15,706 bases of DNA from an uncultured Lachnospiraceae bacterium (GTDB lineage: Bacteria; Bacillota; Clostridia; Lachnospirales; Lachnospiraceae), in the NCBI GenBank assembly GCA_945834545.1, contig CAMAHO010000030.1, positions 1 through 15,706 of the forward strand, written 5' to 3'. Positions 1 to 6,517 of this stretch are shown one piece after another (positions within the stretch are counted from its first letter, which is position 1; each line of letters starts with the position of its first letter). A program made the position numbers and the translations under genes. The notes beneath the pieces were generated by a model. That model ran no database searches. It saw only the letters and a list, made by a program, of their open reading frames with translations, and was not told the origin of the DNA.

Positions 1-131
1 ATGGAATTCAAACATTAATTACTTCCTTCAAAGAATTTGACATTCCTAAAGAGGCTGTAATACAGCAACTGAGAAATAAATATTCACTGGGAGAAGAAGA
101 GATTGCAAGATATATGACAATGTACTGGTGA
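1..131 (+). CDS. C-terminal fragment of a protein, possibly Rpn-family nuclease tail
   Basis: The frame starting at base 3 is open from the left edge to a TGA at 129-131 and encodes the last 42 residues of a protein cut by the window. The fragment is helical and charged and ends in Tyr-Trp. It contains a 'F-D-I-P-K-E' stretch, then 'L-R-N-K-Y' and 'L-G-E-E-E' before the terminal aromatic residues. This style of tail (two short helices, 'xxxKExVxxxLxxKYxLxEEE') resembles the C-terminus of Rpn / PD-(D/E)XK family transposase-like nucleases common in Lachnospiraceae. That resemblance is from memory and weak, because the catalytic part lies outside the window. No terminator is evident between this gene and the next ORF. 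Confidence 0.5.
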   Translation, partial: GIQTLITSFKEFDIPKEAVIQQLRNKYSLGEEEIARYMTMYW

Positions 132-189
132 TAAACATTGGAAGTTAAGTGCTAGGATAGTCCTTTAAAATATAATTGGAGGCGAAAAA

Positions 190-297
190 ATGCTACATAT
201 GCTATTTGACCGTTGCTTTACTTCTTGCTATACTGAGGATAACAGAGTAGCGGTGAATGGAGGAAACGGTGGTATTAGCCGCCACTTTGGTAAGTGA
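190..297 (+). CDS. Small ORF, 35 aa, unknown function
   Basis: This is an ATG-initiated reading frame of 35 codons. A strong Shine-Dalgarno site (TTGGAGGCG, about 176-184) lies 6-7 bases upstream of the start, and the TGA stop is at 295-297. The peptide has a hydrophobic start (MLHMLF), two cysteines five residues apart (C9, C13), then a Gly/Asn-rich stretch (NGGNGG, residues 23-28) and a basic end (SRHFGK). It ends 17 bases before the start of the LiaF-like membrane protein and so is probably co-transcribed with it. It could be a regulatory leader peptide, a small functional protein or a peptide substrate. It has no signal peptide or transmembrane helix of normal length. I do not recognise a family; the ribosome site and position are the only support that it is translated. 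Confidence 0.45.
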   Translation: MLHMLFDRCFTSCYTEDNRVAVNGGNGGISRHFGK

Positions 298-314
298 AAT
301 AGGAGGTATGGGTA

Positions 315-782
315 ATGGCAAAAAGTAAGAGCTCTAAAGTTTTATCAGTTGTGTTTAAAATATGTGTGGTGGTTGGTGGCTTTGTTGCCGCAAATCTTGC
401 AGGGACTGCTGCTATCTGTCACATAAATACCAAGAAAATGAAGCTGCATGAAGATCAGAATAATATGATGAACACAACCAGCTTAGGGAAGCGAAGAATT
501 GCAGTGGCTGCAGACACACAGAACGCCTATGTTTCCTGTTTGTCCGGGTATGTGGATGTAGACATTGAAAGACCTATCAATGAGAAGATGAATATTGAGG
601 TATTCTCTGTCTTTGGGAAAGTGAATCTACATCTTCCTCAAGATATTAACCTAACCTATGACAGACCTTTCTTAAAGAAGTCTTCAGAAGATATGGAATC
701 CTTCGAGGAGGAAAGCTTACCGGAGGTTCACATCATTAATAAGAGTATTCTGGCTAAGGTTGTTTTGCACCTTCAGGGATAG
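315..782 (+). CDS. Membrane-anchored protein with LiaF-C-like domain
   Basis: This 155-aa protein has a basic N-terminus (MAKSKSSK) followed by one transmembrane helix at about residues 9-33 (VVFKICVVVGGFVAANLAG), then a roughly 120-residue soluble part. The segment at about 78-115 ('SGYVDVDIERP', 'EVFSVFGKVNLHLPQD') has the alternating beta-strand, 'FGxVxLxLP' pattern of the C-terminal domain of LiaF/YvqF cell-wall stress proteins. Typical LiaF has four N-terminal membrane helices; here there is only one, so this would be a stand-alone or reduced form. No liaS/liaR two-component genes are in view. The start is supported by AGGAGG at 301-306. A strong terminator follows immediately. Role in envelope-stress sensing is inference; the TM and beta-rich layout is what the sequence shows. 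Confidence 0.65.
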   Translation: MAKSKSSKVLSVVFKICVVVGGFVAANLAGTAAICHINTKKMKLHEDQNNMMNTTSLGKRRIAVAADTQNAYVSCLSGYVDVDIERPINEKMNIEVFSVFGKVNLHLPQDINLTYDRPFLKKSSEDMESFEEESLPEVHIINKSILAKVVLHLQG

Positions 783-813
783 TAAAAGACTATTAATCCC
801 GAAATGGGATTTG

Positions 814-847
814 AAAACAGCTGGTTTCTTCGGAAACCGGCTGTTTT
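814..847. terminator. Bidirectional intrinsic terminator between convergent genes
   Basis: A 15-bp stem (814-828 with 833-847, one G-T pair) closes on a TTCG tetraloop. A-rich and T-rich flanks (AAAACAGC / GCTGTTTT) give a U-tract in either direction. It ends the plus-strand LiaF-like gene and overlaps the stop codon (846-848) of the convergent minus-strand gene. Confidence 0.9.
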
Positions 848-1628
848 AGTAGGAATATTTCATCACTTCATCCTTGTATTTTTGTGCCACCTCCATTAGC
901 TCGTTATATTGGATGATGGCGCTGTCAAGTTGCGTCTGATAGTAGCTACATTCTTTTTGCTTTTTTTCCAACAGAGCTTGCAAATCCTTCATTTGTGTCT
1001 GCAAGGACAGAATTTGACTTTGTTGCATTTGGATTGTTTTGTCTCTTTCTTCTAGTGCAGAGGGGTCTGGTAGGTGGGTACATAGGTGCAGGGTTTCAAC
1101 TTGTAATTCTTCGCTCAAATGAAGGAATTGGAGATTACCATTTTGCACAATAAAAACATAGAGGTCGTTGTCAACCCCTACAACCTGGTAGGCGGGAGAG
1201 GTCGAATCTAACTGCCATTTCCCGAGAGGCTTTGCATCTTCGTACGGCAGGAGACAGTACAGGGTGTATTCCGTATTGCCTGTCAACGAGGTGGACTGTT
1301 TTGTCTCACCAATCAGAAAGAAAAGCAGAAGCTTACCCTTCCTGGAAACCAGTAGGGGTTTCGTTATGGTTTGCCCCTGCCCGGCTTCCAGCTTATAGGG
1401 AATCACTTCGGACAGGAGGGAGCGTATCAGTAAGGCTCCGTCTTCGTTAATATAGCTATAATACAAGGTGCTATTGTATTCTACATCTGCCAGGTCACTT
1501 TGATAATCCACTGCGACCACCTTGGGCTGCAGAAAGAGAGTACCGTTTTTTTGACGAAGCAGGATTTGTTTCTTACTGGTATATAAAAGCAGCCCCCGGT
1601 CCTCTATCGTTTCATGTAACTGCGCCAT
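846..1628 (-). CDS. Hypothetical protein, beta-rich N-terminus and C-terminal coiled coil
   Basis: This 260-aa protein is of unknown function. The first ~190 residues are rich in short hydrophobic beta-strand-like segments separated by polar turns (for example 'GALLIRSLL', 'GKLLLFFLIG', 'NDLYVFIVQNGNL'), reminiscent of a small beta-propeller or WD-like fold, but no diagnostic repeat is visible. From about residue 190 to the end there is a clear heptad-rich coiled coil with many Gln, Leu and Lys ('QSQILSLQTQMKDLQALLEKK'). There is no signal peptide or transmembrane helix, so it is probably cytoplasmic. I chose the ATG at 1628, preceded by GGGA at 8-nt spacing; the in-frame GTG at 1649 has no Shine-Dalgarno site and would add 7 residues. 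It is divergent from the Cys-rich gene and converges on the LiaF-like gene, ending within the shared terminator. Confidence 0.75.
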   Translation of the reverse strand: MAQLHETIEDRGLLLYTSKKQILLRQKNGTLFLQPKVVAVDYQSDLADVEYNSTLYYSYINEDGALLIRSLLSEVIPYKLEAGQGQTITKPLLVSRKGKLLLFFLIGETKQSTSLTGNTEYTLYCLLPYEDAKPLGKWQLDSTSPAYQVVGVDNDLYVFIVQNGNLQFLHLSEELQVETLHLCTHLPDPSALEERDKTIQMQQSQILSLQTQMKDLQALLEKKQKECSYYQTQLDSAIIQYNELMEVAQKYKDEVMKYSY

Positions 1629-1671
1629 AAAAGGTTTCCCAATTCCCACACTTTTACTTCAATATATTCCG

Positions 1672-1700
1672 CACATTTCTCCCCTATGAATCGTATATTA
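1672..1700 (+). promoter_or_regulatory. Possible sigma-K-like promoter of Cys-rich gene
   Basis: CACA at 1672-1675 is followed after exactly 16 bases by CGTATATTA (1692-1700). The mother-cell sigma-K consensus of Bacillus is mACm-N16-CATAnnnTA, so only one base differs in the -10 element. A start near 1707 would leave room for the ribosome site at 1714-1718. A chance match is possible in AT-rich DNA. Confidence 0.3.
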
Positions 1701-1724
1701 TAGTAAATTGTATAAGGATGTGAC
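1697..1724 (-). promoter_or_regulatory. Probable sigma-A promoter of the coiled-coil gene
   Basis: On the minus strand GTCACA (1719-1724, four of six matches to TTGACA) and TATAAT (1697-1702, perfect) are 16 bases apart. The -10 box overlaps the -10 element proposed for the divergent gene, so the two promoters could exclude each other. Confidence 0.4.
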
Positions 1725-1727
1725 GGA

Positions 1728-2669
1728 ATGTCTAAATGCAAATGTCAGAATAGAGTTAGAATTGTCAGTGATGTGGTGCAGTCCATGAATCAAAACGGCT
1801 GCAAGTGTAAGGATGTATGTGTTTCTCCCATCTGTGGAGACCCTTGCTTGCTGGGAATCATGGCTCCTCTGGTATATGACGAAATTGGTATCAATCTATG
1901 TGCATCCTTCCCGTTAGGGGTAACATTGCCAACCACCTATCCCACTGTGACCAGTGCGAAAGTTAGTGTGCTGAATGCTACCTACACATATGGAGAAGGA
2001 AATGTAGTGATTGACAGAATTCCATCCAGGTCAAACTGTTATGATATCACCTTGTCAAATATCACGATTCAATTTGCAGTAGATTTGTTTGATGAAAACT
2101 GTCGGCTGATTGCTACGGTTTATCCGACGGCAGTGTATCTGCCCTCTGATACAACGGCGGCAACCTATGATGAGGACACGAATCCCACATCGGTTGAATT
2201 GGAACTCTTTGCACCGTATGGAACCTCCTATACAGGAGAAGCAGCTACCATCGCACCTGTTATTAACTTCATAGGATTTAGTACGGGAAACACAATCACA
2301 CAGGGAATGAATCTTCTGGGCTTTGGCAAGGTGTTGGATTTGGATACGGATACCAGTAGCATCACCGTAGGCGTTACTCTGGTTCTTCAGAGCGTTTACT
2401 TTGTGGGATATAAGGTAAAAAGCGAAGGAAAGATTGCCATTCCTAAGGGAAGCATTGTAGATCCGGAAGAGAGCAAGTGTATGCGATTTGTAGCCGGGGA
2501 TTTGTTAAATCTGACAATCAAGCCTTTGGAATTGGGAGCTCCCAACTACGAGGAGTATGAGAAGCGGGATTGCCAAACTTCCGGTTGCAATGATTGTACA
2601 GCACTTACCGGGGACAGCTGCCCTCTTATGACTCTGAATGAGGAAGGAAATGACGGTCAAACGGTATAA
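1728..2669 (+). CDS. Hypothetical protein with cysteine-rich ends, possibly spore-surface
   Basis: This 313-aa protein has cysteines concentrated at both ends: C4, C6, C25, C27, C31, C36, C40 and C58 near the N-terminus, and C282, C287, C290 and C298 near the C-terminus. The centre (about 60-275) is Thr/Ser/Val-rich and looks like repeated beta strands ('PTTYPTVTSAKVSVLNATY', 'SSITVGVTLVLQSVYFVGY'). There is no signal peptide, so export by the Sec route is unlikely. Paired Cys motifs (CKC, CxxxC, CxxC) fit either metal binding or cross-linking, as in coat or exosporium proteins that assemble from the mother-cell cytoplasm. A sigma-K-like promoter would agree with that, but no family was recognised. 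The start has AAGGA at 1714-1718. The gene is monocistronic, with a terminator 27 bases after its stop. Confidence 0.75.
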   Translation: MSKCKCQNRVRIVSDVVQSMNQNGCKCKDVCVSPICGDPCLLGIMAPLVYDEIGINLCASFPLGVTLPTTYPTVTSAKVSVLNATYTYGEGNVVIDRIPSRSNCYDITLSNITIQFAVDLFDENCRLIATVYPTAVYLPSDTTAATYDEDTNPTSVELELFAPYGTSYTGEAATIAPVINFIGFSTGNTITQGMNLLGFGKVLDLDTDTSSITVGVTLVLQSVYFVGYKVKSEGKIAIPKGSIVDPEESKCMRFVAGDLLNLTIKPLELGAPNYEEYEKRDCQTSGCNDCTALTGDSCPLMTLNEEGNDGQTV

Positions 2670-2695
2670 GCAATATGGATAGTACGAAAGGAAAT

Positions 2696-2730
2696 AAAGT
2701 CACCCCCAATGGTCTTTTGGGGGTGACTTT
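2696..2730. terminator. Strong bidirectional intrinsic terminator
   Basis: A perfect 14-bp stem (2696-2709 with 2717-2730, core CACCCCCAA / TTGGGGGTG) encloses a 7-base loop. The flanking AAAGT and ACTTT give T-runs on both strands. It separates the Cys-rich gene from the end of the convergent nucleoside transporter operon, whose last stop codon is just 11 bases away. Confidence 0.9.
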
Positions 2731-2741
2731 GTATAAATAGG

Positions 2742-3737
2742 TTAGCGTTCTTCTCTGAAGTAAGCCAGGCCTAAGTGAGCGGGTGGCTGGTTCTCCTTCT
2801 TCTTGCGAAGGCTGGTAACAATCAACACAATGATGGTAACCACATAAGGAACCATCTGAATCAGGTCGGTCACATAGCTTGCCACGGTAAAGCCTAAAAG
2901 GCTTGGCAGGAACTGGTACAGCCAATACAAGGTGCCGAAGAGATAAGCGCCCCAGATGGCATTTAAGGGTCTCCAGGTGGTGAAGATAACCAGGGCCACA
3001 GCTAGCCAGCCTAAGGCCTCAATCTGACCTGTGGTAGCCCAGATGCCACGGTTGTAGTCCAGCACATAATACAGACCGCCGATACCTGACAGTCCGGCAC
3101 CAACACAGGTTGCCAGGTATTTGTAGCGAGTGACATTGATGCCGGCGGCATCTGCTGTAGCAGGGTTCTCACCCACAGCCCGGAGATTTAGTCCCACTCG
3201 GGTGCGATTTAGGAACAGATGCAAAATCACAGCAATGACAATGGCTACATAAACCAGGAAGCCGTAGCTAAACAGGGTTTCACTGACAACCCCGAAGCTT
3301 GTGGATAAGCCGGGGATTTTAGCAGAATAGGCACTGTTTGCAAGGGGGGCAGCACTGTAGCTCTTTCCATTCAGGATAAAGACGCCGAAGAAATTGGCCA
3401 CGCCCATACCAAAGGTGGTAAGTGCCAGACCGGTTACATTCTGATTGGCTCGCAAGGTGATGGTCAGGAAGCTGAAAATCAAACCACCCAGCATAGAGGC
3501 CAGGATGCAGCAGGTCAGGGAAATCAAAATACAAAGGAACTTATTGGGGTCTGCAACGCTGTTCTCATAGAAGAAAGCGGAGGCAAAGCCTGCAAAGCCG
3601 CCGAGATACATAATACCGGGAACACCCAGGTTTAGGTTACCGGCTTTTTCGGTCATAATTTCTCCCATTGCACCGTACATAATGATGGTGCCGAAGGGAA
3701 TCGCTCTAATAATCCATGCAATCAAACTACTGTCCAT
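2742..3737 (-). CDS. Nucleoside ABC transporter permease (second subunit, NupQ/YufQ type)
   Basis: This 331-aa polytopic membrane protein of the BPD_transp_2 family (LivH/RbsC-like) is the last gene of the BmpA-type operon. About eight to ten hydrophobic segments are visible. The conserved region 'LRAVGENPATADAAGINVTRYKY' at about residues 181-203 is the cytoplasmic EAA-like loop that contacts the ATPase. An early 'GEIMTEKAGNLNLGVPGIM' segment (about 25-43) is typical of this subunit in the guanosine/nucleoside transporters. Length is normal for the family (~310-330). Its ATG shares one base with the stop of the upstream permease (TAATG at 3735-3739), which indicates translational coupling. 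With the neighbouring permease it should form the membrane channel for purine (or general) nucleosides; exact substrate is inferred. Confidence 0.9.
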   Translation of the reverse strand: MDSSLIAWIIRAIPFGTIIMYGAMGEIMTEKAGNLNLGVPGIMYLGGFAGFASAFFYENSVADPNKFLCILISLTCCILASMLGGLIFSFLTITLRANQNVTGLALTTFGMGVANFFGVFILNGKSYSAAPLANSAYSAKIPGLSTSFGVVSETLFSYGFLVYVAIVIAVILHLFLNRTRVGLNLRAVGENPATADAAGINVTRYKYLATCVGAGLSGIGGLYYVLDYNRGIWATTGQIEALGWLAVALVIFTTWRPLNAIWGAYLFGTLYWLYQFLPSLLGFTVASYVTDLIQMVPYVVTIIVLIVTSLRKKKENQPPAHLGLAYFREER

Positions 3738-4897
3738 TAGTTCTCTCCCTTCTTGTCTTTCTGGCGAAAGATCATCTTGTAATTGATAAAGAACTCACTT
3801 CCTAAAATGCAGAAGAGGATAATTCCTTCAATAATTGAGGCAGCAAAGTCATTCAAACCGTAGGCGGAGGCAATTTCGCCAGCCCCCTTGGATAGGAAGG
3901 TCAGCAAAAAGGCAATCAACGCCATATAAAAGGTATTAAACTTTGCCAGCCAGGCAACGATGATGGCGGTGAAACCGTTTCCGCCTGCAGTGGAGGTGGA
4001 GATAGTCTGGTCTCGTCCGCAGACCAGCAGAAAACCGCAGAGACCACAGATGGCACCGGAGATAGCCATGGTTCTCATAATTACCTTGGAAACATTGATT
4101 CCGGCGTACTTGGCAGTGTTTTCGGATTCGCCCACAACTGCGATTTCATAACCGTGTTTGGTGTATTTCAGATAGAAAAACATACCAAAGGTTAAGAGCA
4201 CAACGATAAGGATATTGATGTTGTAGCGCTGCCCCAAAAACATAGGAAACCACCCGATTTTGGTGGACATATTAAGCTTTCCCAAGCTGGAAGCCTGACC
4301 ACGGAGAATGTTCACTGCACAGGCTACAAAGCTGATGGCAATGTAGTTCATCATCAGGGTAAACAGGGTTTCGTTAGTTTTCCACTTTGCCTTAAAGAAG
4401 GCTGGGATGAAGCCCCACAAAGCACCGCCCAGGATGCTGGCTAGGAACATCACCGGGAACAGCAGCCAGGTAGGCATAGACTGTCCGAAATACACCATGA
4501 TGAGAGAGGTGATCAGTCCGCCCATCAGAACCTGTCCTTCCGCACCGATGTTCCAGAATTTCATTTTAAAGGCGGGGGCCAGAGCCACGCCGATACACAG
4601 CAGGGACACCAGGTCTCGCATAGCCCAGGAGAAGCGGATGCTGCTGCCAAAGGTGCCGGCAAACATTTTGCCGTAAACGGCAAAGGGATTTAGGCCGGTG
4701 ACAAAGAAAATAAACAAGGCATCTAATACCAGAGCAAACAGGATGGAGAGGGCACGAATCAGTATTTTGTTTTTCAGACTGGTGGTGTCTTTCTTGGCAA
4801 TTCTGAGAAAGGGCTCCTTAGCGGCTGTATTGCCGGTAGTCTGGCTCTTAGCAGCGTTGTTTACTGTCTCAGGTTTTTTTGAAATATCACTACTCAT
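3737..4897 (-). CDS. Nucleoside ABC transporter permease (first subunit, NupP/YufP type)
   Basis: This 386-aa membrane protein belongs to the BPD_transp_2 family. A long, polar N-terminal tail of about 45 residues precedes the first membrane helix ('ALSILFALVLDALFIFFV'). The family feature 'KMKFWNIGAEGQVLMGG' is at about residues 111-127, and the coupling loop 'YEIAVVGESENTAKYAGINV' lies at about 249-268. Roughly eight or more helices follow the usual layout, and length is normal for the larger of the two Bmp-system permeases. Its start overlaps the end of the ATPase gene by 8 bases (ATGAGTAG at 4890-4897), and a GGAGG site lies within the ATPase 3' end. It pairs with the downstream permease to form the transmembrane part. 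Confidence 0.9.
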   Translation of the reverse strand: MSSDISKKPETVNNAAKSQTTGNTAAKEPFLRIAKKDTTSLKNKILIRALSILFALVLDALFIFFVTGLNPFAVYGKMFAGTFGSSIRFSWAMRDLVSLLCIGVALAPAFKMKFWNIGAEGQVLMGGLITSLIMVYFGQSMPTWLLFPVMFLASILGGALWGFIPAFFKAKWKTNETLFTLMMNYIAISFVACAVNILRGQASSLGKLNMSTKIGWFPMFLGQRYNINILIVVLLTFGMFFYLKYTKHGYEIAVVGESENTAKYAGINVSKVIMRTMAISGAICGLCGFLLVCGRDQTISTSTAGGNGFTAIIVAWLAKFNTFYMALIAFLLTFLSKGAGEIASAYGLNDFAASIIEGIILFCILGSEFFINYKMIFRQKDKKGEN

Positions 4898-6431
4898 TTG
4901 CCGTTTCCTCCTTCTTTAATTTTGTCATTAACAGTCCGATTTCTTCCTTGGTGGTGGTGCGGGCATCCACGATGCCGTTCACCTGACCGGAGCAAAGGAC
5001 CATAATCTTATCACAGAGAGCTAAAAGTACATCCAAATCCTCACCTACATAGATGACAGCTACACCTTTTTCCTTTTGTTGATTTAACAAGTCATAGATG
5101 GTGTAGGAGGTGTTGATATCCAGGCCACGCACGGCGTATGCAGTCATAAGCACCACAGGAGCGGCGGCGATTTCACGGCCCACCAATACCTTCTGGACAT
5201 TTCCACCGGATAGACGGGACACAGGGGTGTTGATATCCGGTGTGACAACCTGTAATTCTTTCTTAATTTGTTCGGCCAAATCCTTGGGCTTGGTTCGGTC
5301 CGCCAGGAAGGATTTCCCGCTGTCATAGCTCTTTAGCATCATATTGCCGATCATACCCATGGAACCTACCAGACCCATACCCAGACGGTCCTCAGGGACA
5401 AAGGACATATGAATACCGGCATTACGGATGATTCGAGGATTCTTACCTACGACCTCCATAGGAGTGGTTTCCTTGCCTTCGTTGAAGTATAGGATACTTC
5501 CTCCGGCTTCCACTGCCTGTAAGCCTGCGATGGATTCCAAAAGCTCACGCTGGCCATTGCCGGAAACCCCGGCGATACCCAGGATTTCGCCACTGTACGC
5601 ATCAAAGGAAACATCCTTTAGTACAGCAACCCCATCCGGGCTTTTGACATTTAAGTGTCTGACCTCCAGGCGCTTGATGGGGTTCTTGGGCTCAGGGCGG
5701 TTAATGTTTAGGGTGACCTTGCGGCCCACCATCATCTCCGTGAGAACCTTTTCGTCCGCATCCTTGGTCTGTACCTCACCTACATATTCTCCCTTTCGGA
5801 GAATGCACACGCGGTCGGAGATTGCCAACACCTCGTGGAGCTTGTGGGTGATGATAATCACACTCTTGCCATCCTTCTTCATATTGCGAATCACTTCAAA
5901 GAGCTTGTCCGTTTCCTGTGGGGTCAAAACCGCAGTGGGCTCGTCCAGGATCAGAATATCGGCACCGCGATAGAGCACCTTGATGATTTCCAGGGTCTGT
6001 TTCTGCGATACACTCATGGAGTAGACTTTTTGGTCAAAATCCATGTCAAAGTGGTATTTCTCACAGATTGCCTGAGCCTTTTTCTTTACGGCCTTTAAGT
6101 CAAATTTTTCCCTCTTATCCAGACCTAAGGCAATGTTTTCGGTTGCGGTGAATACATCAACCAGCTTGAAATGCTGATGTATCATGCCGATGCCGTGGGC
6201 ATAGGCATCCTTGGGGGAACGGATTTCGATAGGCTGTCCTCCCATCAATACCTCGCCGGAGTCGGGATAGTAAATGCCTGCAATCATGTTGAGAAGTGTC
6301 GTCTTTCCGCTACCGTTTTCACCCAGCAGGGAGAGGATTTCTCCTTTGTAGATATCCAGGGAGACATCCTTGTTAGCAACGACGGATCCAAATGTCTTAG
6401 TGACATGCTTTAATTGGATGGCGCATTCCAT
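4890..6431 (-). CDS. Nucleoside ABC transporter ATP-binding protein, two ABC domains (NupO/YufO type)
   Basis: This 513-aa tandem-ABC ATPase energises nucleoside uptake. Domain 1 has Walker A GENGSGKT (37-44), an atypical signature VSQKQ (141-145) in place of LSGGQ, Walker B ILILDEP (159-165) and the H-loop THK (H196). Domain 2 has a degenerate Walker A, GVSGNGQR (288-295), a canonical LSGGN signature (407-411), and a degenerate Walker B region ('LMTAYAVRGLD', 428-438) without the usual Asp-Glu pair. So, as in other members of this family, only one composite site (Walker A of domain 1 with LSGGN of domain 2) should hydrolyse ATP well. I chose the ATG at 6431 because AGAAAGGAAA lies just upstream; the longer frame to 6509 runs through a terminator hairpin and is not family-like. 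It is the second gene of the operon. Confidence 0.92.
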   Translation of the reverse strand: MECAIQLKHVTKTFGSVVANKDVSLDIYKGEILSLLGENGSGKTTLLNMIAGIYYPDSGEVLMGGQPIEIRSPKDAYAHGIGMIHQHFKLVDVFTATENIALGLDKREKFDLKAVKKKAQAICEKYHFDMDFDQKVYSMSVSQKQTLEIIKVLYRGADILILDEPTAVLTPQETDKLFEVIRNMKKDGKSVIIITHKLHEVLAISDRVCILRKGEYVGEVQTKDADEKVLTEMMVGRKVTLNINRPEPKNPIKRLEVRHLNVKSPDGVAVLKDVSFDAYSGEILGIAGVSGNGQRELLESIAGLQAVEAGGSILYFNEGKETTPMEVVGKNPRIIRNAGIHMSFVPEDRLGMGLVGSMGMIGNMMLKSYDSGKSFLADRTKPKDLAEQIKKELQVVTPDINTPVSRLSGGNVQKVLVGREIAAAPVVLMTAYAVRGLDINTSYTIYDLLNQQKEKGVAVIYVGEDLDVLLALCDKIMVLCSGQVNGIVDARTTTKEEIGLLMTKLKKEETANE

Positions 6432-6456
6432 AAATGTGTTTCCTTTCTTAAGGTGT

Positions 6457-6499
6457 TGTAAAAAGAAATGCAGGAAGAAGCCGAAACCTCTTCCTGCAT
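6457..6499 (-). terminator. Intra-operon terminator between lipoprotein and ATPase genes
   Basis: On the minus strand an 11-bp stem (ATGCAGGAAGA with TCTTCCTGCAT, 6489-6499 with 6468-6478) and a ~10-base loop precede TTCTTTTT (6460-6467). It starts 19 bases after the lipoprotein stop and lies before the ribosome site of the ATPase gene. Partial read-through would give more binding protein than transporter, as is common in ABC operons. Confidence 0.75.
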
Positions 6500-6517
6500 G
6501 CTTTTGCAAATTACATA

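Noticed and set aside
5428..5973. 181-codon plus-strand open frame antisense to the ABC ATPase
   Set aside because: It lies wholly inside a conserved ABC gene, has no family character and is a shadow frame.
6432..6509. N-terminal extension of the ATPase to the ATG at 6509
   Set aside because: It runs through a terminator hairpin, and the extra 26 residues are not family-like; the ATG at 6431 has its own ribosome site.
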